Positions 7,328 to 16,810 of a stretch of DNA of 42,113 bases are shown here, piece after piece. This stretch comes from JAGOJE01 sp964553715 (GTDB lineage: Bacteria > Pseudomonadota > Alphaproteobacteria > Rickettsiales > Rickettsiaceae): the NCBI GenBank assembly GCA_964553715.1, contig CAZKKY010000009.1, forward strand, positions 1 through 42,113, read 5' to 3'. The position numbers were made by a program, and so were the translations under genes. Every line of letters begins with the position of its first letter. The first letter of the stretch is position 1. The notes under the pieces are model-generated. The model did not search any database. It was not told the origin of the DNA and saw only the letters and a program-made list of their open reading frames with translations.

Positions 7328-8356
7328 ATGTTCGAAGATATTATAAACTTAGCATTATCTAGAATATCTAATTCTGCTAACTTGAAGGAGTTAGAAAGTG
7401 CTAGAGTAGAGCTTTTAGGCAAAAATAGTACTTTATCACTTCAGATGCGCAAAATGGCTAGTTTAAGTGAAGAAGAAAAAAAAGAATTCGGCAAAAAAAT
7501 TAATGATGTAAAAAGCAATATTACAGAATTAGTTGATGCTAGATACTTAAAGCTAAAAGAAGAGCATCTTAATGAAAAATTCGCTAAAGAAGCGCTTGAT
7601 CTTACGTTACCTGCTCGTTATAGGAAATCTGGTTCTATTCATCCTATATCCCAGGCCATGGAAGAATTACTTGAAATTTTTACCAGGTTAGGGTTTTTCG
7701 TAAAAGATGGACCAAGTATCGAAGATGATTGGCACAATTTCACAGCTCTTAATATTCCAGATCATCACCCTGCCCGTCAGTCTCATGATACATTCTATTT
7801 AAATGATAATAAACTTCTTCGTACTCATACTTCTACTGTACAGATAAGAAGTATGTTAAACGAAAAACCACCATTTAAATTTGTTTCTCCCGGACGCACT
7901 TACAGATGCGATTCTGATTCTACCCATACACCTATGTTTCATCAAATAGAAGTGTTAATGATAGATAAAGACACTCATATGGGGCATTTGAAATATCTTC
8001 TTACCGAATTTATAAGGCAATTTTTTGAATCTAATGATGTAGAAATTAGGTTGCGTCCAAGTTTTTTTCCCTTTACAGAACCTTCTGCTGAAGTAGATAT
8101 TAAAATTCCATCAACCGATAGATGGTTAGAAGTGCTTGGTTGCGGAATGGTTCACCCCAATGTTCTTAGGAATGTAAATCTAGATCCAGAAGAATATCAA
8201 GGATTCGCAGTTGGCATGGGCGTAGAGAGATTCGCCATGTTGAAATATGGACAAAAAGATCTTAGAGAGTTTTTTGATGGAAATAAAAATTGGATCGATC
8301 ACTATAATTTCTCAGCCTTTGATATACCAAGTTTTATAGGAGGATTAACTAAATGA
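7328..8356 (+). CDS. pheS: Phenylalanyl-tRNA synthetase alpha subunit
   Basis: The 342-residue protein has the N-terminal coiled coil (about 1-85) and the class II catalytic core. Motif 2 shows as SPGRTYRCD and MFHQIEVLMID, and the phenylalanine pocket and motif 3 as WLEVLGCGMVHPNVL and GMGVERFAMLKYG. Together with PheT it charges tRNA-Phe as an alpha2-beta2 tetramer. Its TGA stop overlaps the pheT ATG as ATGA (8353-8356), indicating translational coupling. Confidence 0.96.
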   Translation: MFEDIINLALSRISNSANLKELESARVELLGKNSTLSLQMRKMASLSEEEKKEFGKKINDVKSNITELVDARYLKLKEEHLNEKFAKEALDLTLPARYRKSGSIHPISQAMEELLEIFTRLGFFVKDGPSIEDDWHNFTALNIPDHHPARQSHDTFYLNDNKLLRTHTSTVQIRSMLNEKPPFKFVSPGRTYRCDSDSTHTPMFHQIEVLMIDKDTHMGHLKYLLTEFIRQFFESNDVEIRLRPSFFPFTEPSAEVDIKIPSTDRWLEVLGCGMVHPNVLRNVNLDPEEYQGFAVGMGVERFAMLKYGQKDLREFFDGNKNWIDHYNFSAFDIPSFIGGLTK

Positions 8357-10716
8357 AAATTACATTATCTTGGTTAAAAAAATTTCTAGAAACAGAAGCA
8401 TCCCTAGATGAAATTCTTGTAGCATTAACAGACATAGGTTTAGAAGTAGAAGAAGTAATTGATAGAGAAGATTCTCTGCGTGATTTTAGAGTAGCTGAAA
8501 TATTAGAAACACAAGCTCATCCTAATGCAAATAAACTTCAAATATGTAAAGTTAAGACAGAATCTGGAATTATAGACGTTGTATGCGGCGCGCCCAATGC
8601 ACGCACTGGGATTAAGGTAATATTTGCTAAAGTTGGATGCCTCATTCCAAATGGAAATTTCCTTATAAAGGAATCCGAAATCAGAGGAGTTAAAAGCAAT
8701 GGAATGCTATGTTCAGAAGCAGAACTACTAATATCTTCTAGTAGCGATGGAATAGCAGAACTTCCGTCTGATGCTATTGTAGGCGAAGAAATAGCGAAAT
8801 TTTTTGGGCTAGATGATAAAATGATAGAACTTTCTATTACACCTAACCGCGGAGATTGTCTTGGTGTTTATGGAATAGCAAGGGACCTTGCTGCGAAAGG
8901 CCTTGGAAAGCTTTCTTCTATTATGATTCCAGATATTGCTTCTAATGTAGTTGGAAAATCGTCTAGAGACGGAGAAATATTCTCTAGTCTAGAAATTACT
9001 AATTTACAAAATACTAAAAGCCCTGAGTGGTTACAAAAATTACTTAGATCCATAGGGAAAGAACCTATTTCTGCTATTGTAGACATTACAAATTACATAT
9101 GCCTTAGTTTTGGTAGGCCTCTTCATGCATATGATAAGGAAAAAATTTCTGGCTTACTTGAAGTATCTTTTGCAAAGGATGGAGAAAGCTTTAATGCTCT
9201 TAATAGCAAAATATATTCTCTTACAGAAAATGACCTTGTAGTAAGAGATTCTAAAGGAGTTTGCGCAATTGCAGGAGTAATTGGTGGTTTTGATAGTAGC
9301 GTTTCTGAATCTACTAGATCTATTATTTTAGAATCTACAGTATTTGACCCTATTTTAGTTGCAAAATCTGGACGTAGACATCATATAGATACAGACTCTC
9401 GTTACAGATTCGAAAGAAATGTTGACCCAGCATTTACAATTGAATGGTTGAAAATTGCATCAAAAATGATTGCAGATATTTGCGGCGGCAAAATATCAGA
9501 GATATCTATTATAGAAAGCCCTAATAAACTTGAGCCAAGAACTTTAATTTTCTCCTCTTCTACTTTAACATCTAAGACAGGGCTAGTACTTGATAATAAT
9601 AAAATAATAGAAATTCTTACTAAATTAGGATTTTGTGTAACTGAAGAATCTTCTGGTTTGTTAAATATAATCATTCCATCTTGGAGATCTGACATATCGA
9701 TAAAAGAAGATATTGTTGAAGAAATTATACGTATATATGGTTATGATAAAATAGAATCTACTCCTTTACCAAATTCATATCCATCTAGAGTTTTATCTCA
9801 AAGTCAGAGAAGAAATTTTGATGGAAAAAGAGTAATGGCTAGCCTTGGATATGACGAACTAGTCACTTGGTCTTTTATGAGAGATGAAAAAGCAAAGCAT
9901 TATTGCGAGTTAATCCAATCTTTAACTATACAAAATCCTATCAGTCAGGATTTAAATTATATGAGGCCTTCTATTGTTCCAAATATTTTAGATATTATAT
10001 CTAGTAATATTGCAAGATCTATAAGTGACCTTGCCTTCTTTGAAATAGGACCAGTGTTTACTTCTGATACAATTGAAAAAACATATCTTACGGCCCTTAG
10101 AACTTGTAATAAAGCACATAAAGATCCTCATTATGATAGAAAGTCTGTTGATATATTCGATATAAAAGCTGATATTGAAGTTCTTATGAAAGAATTAGGA
10201 TTTCCATTATCTAAATGCAGTATTAATCAAAATGGACCTAAATATTATCATCCTACTAGAGCAGCATCTATCACTTTAGGTAAGAATGTTATTGGACATT
10301 TTGGTCAAATCCACCCTGCAATTCTAGATCTGCACGACATTAAAGAGGATATAATAGCTTTTGAGATAGATATCACCAGCTTACCAGATTCAAAGCTTAA
10401 ATATGGAAATAAAGGTAAATATGTTTCTTCTATATACCAGCCAGTTAGTAGGGATTTTGCATTTGTAGTTGATGGAAATATCAAAGCTGGCGATATTATT
10501 ACCTTTTTACAAAAAATAGATAAACAACTGATAAAACAAGTATTTATGTTCGATTTATATCAGGGAGAAAATATTGAACATGGCAAAAAATCTTTAGCTT
10601 TTAATATAATTATTCAAGCCGGTGATAGAACTCTAACAGAGAATGAAATCAACGAATTAAGTAATAATATCATCAATAATATAAATAAAGAGTTTGGTGG
10701 AATAATCAGAGGATAA
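8353..10716 (+). CDS. pheT: Phenylalanyl-tRNA synthetase beta subunit
   Basis: The 787-residue length is standard. In order: an OB-fold tRNA-binding domain (about 39-150, with AHPNANKLQICKV), the B3/B4 editing domain (about 210-370), the B5 domain (about 400-480), the inactive class II-like core, and the C-terminal anticodon-binding FDX-ACB domain (about 695-787, YQPVSRDFAFVVD). The protein supports tRNA recognition and editing of mischarged Tyr. It overlaps pheS by 4 bases. Confidence 0.96.
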   Translation: MKITLSWLKKFLETEASLDEILVALTDIGLEVEEVIDREDSLRDFRVAEILETQAHPNANKLQICKVKTESGIIDVVCGAPNARTGIKVIFAKVGCLIPNGNFLIKESEIRGVKSNGMLCSEAELLISSSSDGIAELPSDAIVGEEIAKFFGLDDKMIELSITPNRGDCLGVYGIARDLAAKGLGKLSSIMIPDIASNVVGKSSRDGEIFSSLEITNLQNTKSPEWLQKLLRSIGKEPISAIVDITNYICLSFGRPLHAYDKEKISGLLEVSFAKDGESFNALNSKIYSLTENDLVVRDSKGVCAIAGVIGGFDSSVSESTRSIILESTVFDPILVAKSGRRHHIDTDSRYRFERNVDPAFTIEWLKIASKMIADICGGKISEISIIESPNKLEPRTLIFSSSTLTSKTGLVLDNNKIIEILTKLGFCVTEESSGLLNIIIPSWRSDISIKEDIVEEIIRIYGYDKIESTPLPNSYPSRVLSQSQRRNFDGKRVMASLGYDELVTWSFMRDEKAKHYCELIQSLTIQNPISQDLNYMRPSIVPNILDIISSNIARSISDLAFFEIGPVFTSDTIEKTYLTALRTCNKAHKDPHYDRKSVDIFDIKADIEVLMKELGFPLSKCSINQNGPKYYHPTRAASITLGKNVIGHFGQIHPAILDLHDIKEDIIAFEIDITSLPDSKLKYGNKGKYVSSIYQPVSRDFAFVVDGNIKAGDIITFLQKIDKQLIKQVFMFDLYQGENIEHGKKSLAFNIIIQAGDRTLTENEINELSNNIINNINKEFGGIIRG

Positions 10717-10753
10717 ATCTAGTCTTAAAAAAACCATTTATATTAAGGTATTT

Positions 10754-11767
10754 ATGAGAATATTCAACATTATGATGAGTAGAAAGTTAGGAGGTGTAGA
10801 GCAGTCTTTTCTTGATTATGGCATGGTATTAGAAAATTGTAAGTTCATTAACGTAACTAGCTCTTTTGCCAAGATAAATACTAAAGTGAAATCTATCAAA
10901 CTACCCAATTTATTTCCTTGGTGTATTTTATCTAAAATCTATTTATGGGTGCTAGTATTATGCTATAAGCCAGATGTAATGATAGCGCATGGTGGTAGGG
11001 CTATTAAATTCGCGCTATTTGCTAGCAGGGCAACAAACTCTAAAGTTATTGGAATTAGCCATGGATATAGCATAAAGCATATTTTGAGATGTGATTATAT
11101 TATTGCTCTTGATGATAGTTTAAGAAAGCATTTTATAAAACATGGATTTAGACCTAGTAATATTTTTGTAGCTCCAAATATGATTACTGTTAATCATGAA
11201 CCAAAGACTCTTGATATTAGTCAAAAAACCACTTTCTCTATAGGGTCTCTTGGAAGGTTTGAGCTTGATAAAGGATTTACATATTTAATAGAAGCTATAA
11301 AAATCTTGAGAGATAAAAACTATGATGTGAACCTCAAAATAGGAGGCACTGGTAGTTTAGAAGCAGATTTAAAAAAACAAGTCAATAATCTAAATCTGCA
11401 AAATAATATAGAGTTTTTAGGATGGATAGAAGATAAGGATAAATTCTTTAAAGATATAGATATTTTTTGTATACCATCTATATTTGAAACATTTGGCATA
11501 GTAGCTTTGGAGGCTATGAGCATTTCTCTTCCCATTGTTTCAAGCAATGCTTTTGGTCTTAAAAATATATTAAAAGATGGAGAAACTGCTATCATAGTAG
11601 AAACTAATTCAGCCAAAGAAATAGCGCGTGGCATAGTAAAGCTTATAGATAACCCTGATCTTGCTATGACTATCGGGCGAAATGCATATCAAGAAATTTT
11701 ATCTAAATATGATGCTAAAAAGGTCTCATCTGATATTATAAAAATTATAGAAAAAATCGCCACTTAA
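10754..11767 (+). CDS. GT4-family glycosyltransferase
   Basis: A GT-B fold glycosyltransferase of 337 residues. The N-terminal acceptor half (about 1-155) includes the family opener IMMSRKLGGVEQSF. The nucleotide-sugar half (about 160-337) has GSLGRFELDKGF and the diagnostic E-x7-E motif, Glu245 and Glu253 in SIFETFGIVALEAM. The enzyme probably transfers a sugar at the cytosolic membrane face for an envelope glycan. Donor and acceptor cannot be told from sequence. It follows pheT by 37 bases with an AAGG ribosome site, so it may ride on the pheST transcript. No other glycan genes are beside it. Confidence 0.8.
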   Translation: MRIFNIMMSRKLGGVEQSFLDYGMVLENCKFINVTSSFAKINTKVKSIKLPNLFPWCILSKIYLWVLVLCYKPDVMIAHGGRAIKFALFASRATNSKVIGISHGYSIKHILRCDYIIALDDSLRKHFIKHGFRPSNIFVAPNMITVNHEPKTLDISQKTTFSIGSLGRFELDKGFTYLIEAIKILRDKNYDVNLKIGGTGSLEADLKKQVNNLNLQNNIEFLGWIEDKDKFFKDIDIFCIPSIFETFGIVALEAMSISLPIVSSNAFGLKNILKDGETAIIVETNSAKEIARGIVKLIDNPDLAMTIGRNAYQEILSKYDAKKVSSDIIKIIEKIAT

Positions 11768-11849
11768 GATATAATTGATTCCTTCTTTACAGTTATGTTC
11801 TATTATAGTCTAAAGCTTTTATTTACTCGTGACTATCAAGTAATATTTT

Positions 11850-12482
11850 TTAAATTTCTGAATTAGTAATTTCTTCTACAGAACCAAGAACATCAGTTTT
11901 ATAACGATTAGAATCTTCTGTGCTAGACGTAAATTCACTTACACTAAAGGGGACATCTTGAACACATAAAGATAAGTTAGGGAGAATATAACCGTTAAAA
12001 AAAATATTTTTTTGTATTTCTTTTGTATAAATATCTCCTGAATCTTTTAAAAAAAATGATATATCCTTACCAGCTAAAATATGTTGTAGAGAGATTGCTT
12101 CATCCATATATAGATTTTTTGTTAGAATATTACAAAATATCACCTTACCTTGTATAAGTAGTTGATCTTTAAAAAACTTTTCTAATTTAATATCTCTGAT
12201 ATTAGTATCTTTAGTTGTCAAAATGTTGTCAAGATAGAAGATAGCCTGTAAAGTTTGTACAAGTATCAATTTATGTTCTGTATCTAAGAAGCTCCAACTG
12301 AAATTTACCCACTCCTCTTCAGAAGAATTAAATATAAATTTACCTACATTAATTTTAGTAGATTCACCCTCTATGTTGATAACATCTATACCGTATTTTT
12401 TACATAGTGCGATGTAAGATATATATAATTCTGAAGATTGATCGTTAATTTGATTTAAAAATTCTGCTTTATCTTTACTCAT
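11850..12482 (-). CDS. Hypothetical protein, 210 residues
   Basis: I do not recognise this protein. It is soluble, without signal peptide or membrane segments, rich in Ile, Leu, Asp, Glu and Lys. It contains aromatic-rich patches (WVNFSWSFLD at about 58-67) and a Ser/Thr/Glu-rich, probably disordered tail (about 180-210). Composition and codon use match the genome, and the 210-codon frame has a clean ATG, so it is probably real. It is convergent with the glycosyltransferase and lies downstream of the class II aldolase gene across a 129-bp AT-rich gap, so it may have its own promoter. A lineage-specific or host-interaction protein is possible but unsupported. Confidence 0.55.
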   Translation of the reverse strand: MSKDKAEFLNQINDQSSELYISYIALCKKYGIDVINIEGESTKINVGKFIFNSSEEEWVNFSWSFLDTEHKLILVQTLQAIFYLDNILTTKDTNIRDIKLEKFFKDQLLIQGKVIFCNILTKNLYMDEAISLQHILAGKDISFFLKDSGDIYTKEIQKNIFFNGYILPNLSLCVQDVPFSVSEFTSSTEDSNRYKTDVLGSVEEITNSEI

Positions 12483-12611
12483 TATCCTACTGTAAAAAAT
12501 TTAATGTTATCACACATGATTTATAAATCTATTGCTTAAGAGTAGTCAGACTATAATATATAAATTATATATGCTTTATTTATAACAAATATTCTGTTTT
12601 TTCAATCCCTA

Positions 12612-13295
12612 TTATATTATCATTCTCTTCCAAGCCTGCCAGTCTCGCATGCCTAATTTTTCTTCAAAAGATAGTAAATCAGATACTGATTTTTTGCATA
12701 TATCTTCAGATGGAATGACTACTTTTCTACCAGAAGAACAAGCAAGAATCTGAGCCATGCATGCTTTTTCTAGATGATAACTATAGAACATAGCTTCCTG
12801 AATTGTAGTACCACAAGTTATAGCGCCATGGTTTCGTAAAAGCATATTGAAATTCTTACCAAGATCTTCTACCAATTGGTTACTATAGTCTAAAACAAGA
12901 GAGTTATATTCATGATACGATATTTTACCGTAAAAATGTAATGCCCATTGACTTATTGGCATTAGCCCCTCTTCCATAGCAGAAACAGCTACATTATATG
13001 GTGTATGAAGGTGAAAAATCGCATTAATATCAGGCCTTGACTTGTAAATTGAGCTATGAATAGCATAGCCAGTCCTATTATATTGATATTCATAGCCTTC
13101 TAAAATCTCTCCATCCAATGACACTTTTAAAAGATTATCCTCTGTAACTTCCTTAAAACAAAGACCAAAAGGTAATATATAAAAATAATCAGCGCCTGTA
13201 GGCCTTGCTGATAAATGAGTATATGTGTGATCATCCATTCCAAGCTTTGATAATATTTTATAGCTTATGGATAGATCTTGTTTAACTGATAACAT
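12612..13295 (-). CDS. Class II aldolase/adducin-family protein
   Basis: The 227-residue protein shows the zinc site of the family: His95 and His97 in FHLHTPYN and His156 in LLRNHGAI. Upstream are THLSAR (about 26-31) and the loop YILPFGLCFKEV, where sugar-phosphate aldolases bind phosphate. The family includes fuculose-phosphate aldolase, ribulose-phosphate epimerase and many uncharacterised proteobacterial members; this one resembles the last group, so no substrate is assigned. It lies 23 bases after rmuC and closes the lpoA-hscBA-rmuC row. Confidence 0.75.
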   Translation of the reverse strand: MLSVKQDLSISYKILSKLGMDDHTYTHLSARPTGADYFYILPFGLCFKEVTEDNLLKVSLDGEILEGYEYQYNRTGYAIHSSIYKSRPDINAIFHLHTPYNVAVSAMEEGLMPISQWALHFYGKISYHEYNSLVLDYSNQLVEDLGKNFNMLLRNHGAITCGTTIQEAMFYSYHLEKACMAQILACSSGRKVVIPSEDICKKSVSDLLSFEEKLGMRDWQAWKRMII

Positions 13296-13318
13296 ATTTA
13301 TATCCTATCGTATATTAC

Positions 13319-14623
13319 TTATGATTTACCTTTATCTTCCTCTATTGAAGCAAGATTTTGATGGTCTACTTCTATTAAATCTGCATTCGATGAAACCATT
13401 TGATATCTTTCTAGAGATTTTAAATCTTGCTTACCAATATCTACACCAAGAGAACGAATATTTTTAGCTTTGGACAAAAAGTTACGATTAAATGAAGCTG
13501 AAAATTTATCGTAATTTGTAACTAAACTTTTTATACCAGAACCTAATTTCTGGGAATGTTCTGAAAGACTTGCTACAGATATAAGAAGTTTTCTTACCTC
13601 TTCTATAATCAGTTTGTGATTCTCGCTACGCATATGGTCGTTAATTTGGAATTTTGCAAATGATAGCATATTCATAAGGCCTGTTGGCCCTACAGGAAAT
13701 ATATTATAAGACCATGCTTTATGTATAAACCCTTCATCAAGCGCTGTAATTCTTTCAAGAGCAGATTCTGTTGGCAAAAACATCAAAGTAATCACATTAT
13801 TAAAATTCTTATTCTTTAACTTATAATGCGAAATAGTATTCTCAGCATATTCTTTTGATACTATACTCTTTAAATGAGCATTCATAGTTTTCATTAATTG
13901 TTTTTCTAAAGATTGCTTATCATTAGGATTTTTAGGATCTTCTGTCTCTACAAGAAATTTTGAAGCCTTTGCATCTATTACCATTAAATTATCACTTGGC
14001 AAAAATATTATAGAATCAGGCCTTTGTCTTCCATCTTCATTATTCAAATTATGCTGCATAATAAAATCTATAGACGGCTTTAATCCTGATGATTTTAATA
14101 TATTTTCAAGCGTTATTTCTGCTAATTTTCCAGCACCCATTGGTGATAGCAAAGATTTTTGTATAATCTCTACAGTAGTTTTAGATTCGGATATATCCTT
14201 GCTTAGATTAGATACTATCATAAGAATTCTTTGAAATTCTTTATGAAAATTGTCTGATGTAGTAGCAATATTTTTCTCAGATATTTGACGTGATTCTTGA
14301 TTCTCTTGTTTGTGAATTTCTATCAGCTGTTTCGATAAACTAGACCCCAAATCAAAAAGCGAAGCTTTAGCTGATTCGAAAGCTTCTTTACGAGCAGATT
14401 CTTGATTTTTATTGAGCTCTGATAGATATGCAACCCTATTTGTTAGATCCTGAATTTGTTTGATATATTCAATTTTTTCTGCATTTAGAGTATTTGTAGC
14501 GTCAGTTAGCTCTTGGGTCTTAGCCAAGGCAAAATTCAAATGCATTTTAAGGCCAGAAGAGTAGTAAAGTAAATACCCTATAATAAAAACACTACAAATG
14601 CTTAAAACTACGCTAATTAACAC
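13319..14623 (-). CDS. rmuC: RmuC-family DNA recombination protein
   Basis: The 434-residue protein has an N-terminal membrane anchor (about 3-21), a long coiled-coil region (about 30-150) and a C-terminal nuclease-like domain. The recognisable core is GAGKLAEITLENIL (163-176), RPDSIIFLP (201-209) and VIDAKAS (215-221), in line with the PD-(D/E)XK-like fold proposed for RmuC. In E. coli the protein limits inversions at short inverted repeats, which is interesting here because such repeats occur in this window. Its start overlaps the end of hscA by 11 bases, so they are likely co-translated. Confidence 0.88.
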   Translation of the reverse strand: MLISVVLSICSVFIIGYLLYYSSGLKMHLNFALAKTQELTDATNTLNAEKIEYIKQIQDLTNRVAYLSELNKNQESARKEAFESAKASLFDLGSSLSKQLIEIHKQENQESRQISEKNIATTSDNFHKEFQRILMIVSNLSKDISESKTTVEIIQKSLLSPMGAGKLAEITLENILKSSGLKPSIDFIMQHNLNNEDGRQRPDSIIFLPSDNLMVIDAKASKFLVETEDPKNPNDKQSLEKQLMKTMNAHLKSIVSKEYAENTISHYKLKNKNFNNVITLMFLPTESALERITALDEGFIHKAWSYNIFPVGPTGLMNMLSFAKFQINDHMRSENHKLIIEEVRKLLISVASLSEHSQKLGSGIKSLVTNYDKFSASFNRNFLSKAKNIRSLGVDIGKQDLKSLERYQMVSSNADLIEVDHQNLASIEEDKGKS

Positions 14624-16325
14624 CCTCTACCTCATCTATCTTTTTTCCCTTTATAGCATGAGATAGACCCTTATTGAGCCTATCTAGAAAAAATTGTTCA
14701 GAGATCTGATTCATTTTTTCTAGTTTTTCTATGATTTTATCTCTTATTACTAAAGCATCTGTTAGATCTTCTGATGAAGCAATATCAATAGTACTAACCA
14801 ATTCACCTATCGCATTGTCTATTTTTTTTCTATCTTGGTTTGATAAAAGTTCTGGAGTCTCTTCTAAAGCTTTATAAATATTTTGTAATGCAGCTTCTGC
14901 TTTGAATAAATATTCTTTAAGAAGCCTTGTTATATGATCTTGCTCTGCATTTTCGTACGCATCTTTGAGCATTTCTATAGCTTTTGTATCTGTAATGCCA
15001 TAGCTTGGGTTTAGCTGAAATTCTTCTGTTACTCTTGTGCTATCTTCTATTGCAGATACTGAAACTATTCCATCAGCATCAACAGAAAATGAAAGCTTAA
15101 TTTTAGGAATCCCAGCCTTCATAGGTGGAATATTTTTTAGCTCAAATATGCCAAGAGATCTGCAATCTTTTGCCATTTCCCTCTCGCCCTGCAATATATG
15201 AAATTTCATAGCTGTTTGATTATCTACGTGAGTTGTAAATTCTTTCGTAACAGTTGTAGGAATAGGGCTATTGCGCAAAATAATTTTTTCATTCATTCCC
15301 CCCATTATCTCAATTCCTAAAGATAGTGGAAGTACATCAATTAAGAGATTACCTAACGGATTTGTAAGATTTTCTGCTTGCAGACTAGCACCAAGTGCTA
15401 CTACTTTATCAGGGTCTAGATCATCAAAAATTTCTACGTTAAAAGCTTTTCTAAGTTCTTCTTTGATTTTAGGGATTCTAGTAGAACCTCCAACTAATAT
15501 TATACCTTTAATATCTCTTTCGCTATTTAACAAAACTTCCCTGGTTATATCTATAGTGCGATCTATAAGATGCTTTATTGCATCTTCAAATTCTGCTCTT
15601 GAAATACCTTCTACATTCTCTTCATAAGATAATCTTTCTTTTAATCTTTTTACTGATTCAATTTTATTGCCAAATCTTTTTAGTAAAATTTCATCAATAT
15701 CATCTCCGCCTAGCATGTTATCACCGCCGACAGAAAGAACCTGAAACACTCCCATACGCATATTCAAAATAGATACGTCAAATGTCCCGCCTCCAAAATC
15801 ATAAACAAGATAAACTCCCTCTGCTTTACTTGCAAGACCATAAGCAAAAGCAGCGGCTGTCGGTTCATTAATAAGCCTAAGAACATCAATGCCTGCCATT
15901 TTTGCCGCTAACAAAACATCATTTCTTGCTCTATCATCAAAATATGCAGGAACAGTAATAACAGCCTTAGTTACTTTTTGACCCAAATGCTCTTCTGCCT
16001 TAGATCTTAAATAATCCAAAATCACAGATGAAATTTCAATGGGAGAGAACTCTACTCCTTCTATCACTATTTTTTTTGAAAAATTATCATCAAGATCTCT
16101 TCCTAGAAAACGCTTCACAGACAAAAATCCAGAATCCATAACTTCAAGCTTACCTGCACTTCCCATACCTACTATAGATTTTACCATATCTATAATATAT
16201 GGCTCTCCCCCTTTAGAAAAAGCCACCAAAGAATTAGTAGTTCCGAAGTCAATACCTACAGCGACTTCTCCCCTATTACTCTCTAATTTTTGAGGTTCTG
16301 AAATTTCAATTAATTGATTAGGCAC
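14613..16325 (-). CDS. hscA: Fe-S cluster assembly chaperone HscA (Hsp70 family)
   Basis: The ATPase domain has GIDFGTTNSLVAF (24-36), INEPTAAAFAYGLA, VYDFGGGTFDVSIL and LVGGSTRIPKI. The substrate-binding domain starts near DVLPLSLGIEIMGG and ends in a helical lid. At 570 residues it is shorter than E. coli HscA (616) and lacks the typical DnaK C-terminal tail. The protein accepts the scaffold IscU from the J-protein HscB and helps transfer Fe-S clusters. Its start overlaps hscB by 16 bases. The usual neighbours iscU, iscA and fdx are not here; rmuC follows instead. Confidence 0.93.
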   Translation of the reverse strand: MPNQLIEISEPQKLESNRGEVAVGIDFGTTNSLVAFSKGGEPYIIDMVKSIVGMGSAGKLEVMDSGFLSVKRFLGRDLDDNFSKKIVIEGVEFSPIEISSVILDYLRSKAEEHLGQKVTKAVITVPAYFDDRARNDVLLAAKMAGIDVLRLINEPTAAAFAYGLASKAEGVYLVYDFGGGTFDVSILNMRMGVFQVLSVGGDNMLGGDDIDEILLKRFGNKIESVKRLKERLSYEENVEGISRAEFEDAIKHLIDRTIDITREVLLNSERDIKGIILVGGSTRIPKIKEELRKAFNVEIFDDLDPDKVVALGASLQAENLTNPLGNLLIDVLPLSLGIEIMGGMNEKIILRNSPIPTTVTKEFTTHVDNQTAMKFHILQGEREMAKDCRSLGIFELKNIPPMKAGIPKIKLSFSVDADGIVSVSAIEDSTRVTEEFQLNPSYGITDTKAIEMLKDAYENAEQDHITRLLKEYLFKAEAALQNIYKALEETPELLSNQDRKKIDNAIGELVSTIDIASSEDLTDALVIRDKIIEKLEKMNQISEQFFLDRLNKGLSHAIKGKKIDEVEGVN

Positions 16326-16807
16326 TTATGCTTCTCTTTCGCGTTAGTTATTAAATTAGATATGTATTTCATTTCTATAACTTTTCTAGATGCTAAATCA
16401 TAATTTTGCATCTTAAATGAATCAGAGAGATTAGATAAAATTATCTGATAATTTTTGTTTAAATATTCCATGAACTCTCTTAAATTTTTGATATCAGAAA
16501 TATCATTAAGCTCTTCATTTTTTTCCAGCATTTGTTCTAAAAAATCGTCAGATAATAGAACAGAATTAGTATCTATATTTTCTAATTTTAACAGCACAAT
16601 AGCTCTATCATAATCATTTTTCAATATCTTATAGCTATTATTTATATCTATAGAAAGGCTAATAAACCGCTTTTGTTCTAAGTCGCTAGTTGCTTTATCT
16701 GGATGATACATCATCTGAAGTGTTAGATATTTTATCTCTAGATCATCCTGATCTATATCATAATCTTGTTTGATATTTAATATTGCAAATGGATTCATAA
16801 GATTCAT
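16310..16807 (-). CDS. hscB: Co-chaperone HscB (J-protein for Fe-S assembly)
   Basis: The 165-residue product carries an N-terminal J domain with the HPD tripeptide at 35-37 (MMYHPDKATSD) and a C-terminal three-helix region (about 85-165) that in the family binds IscU. Its position directly before hscA, with a 16-base overlap, supports the specific role over a general DnaJ. It starts 3 bases after the stop of the LpoA-like gene. Confidence 0.9.
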   Translation of the reverse strand: MNLMNPFAILNIKQDYDIDQDDLEIKYLTLQMMYHPDKATSDLEQKRFISLSIDINNSYKILKNDYDRAIVLLKLENIDTNSVLLSDDFLEQMLEKNEELNDISDIKNLREFMEYLNKNYQIILSNLSDSFKMQNYDLASRKVIEMKYISNLITNAKEKHKCLIN

Positions 16808-16810
16808 AAC

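Noticed and set aside
15271..15627. 118-codon frame opposite hscA
   Set aside because: Shadow of the Hsp70 gene on the other strand; no ribosome site and biased composition.
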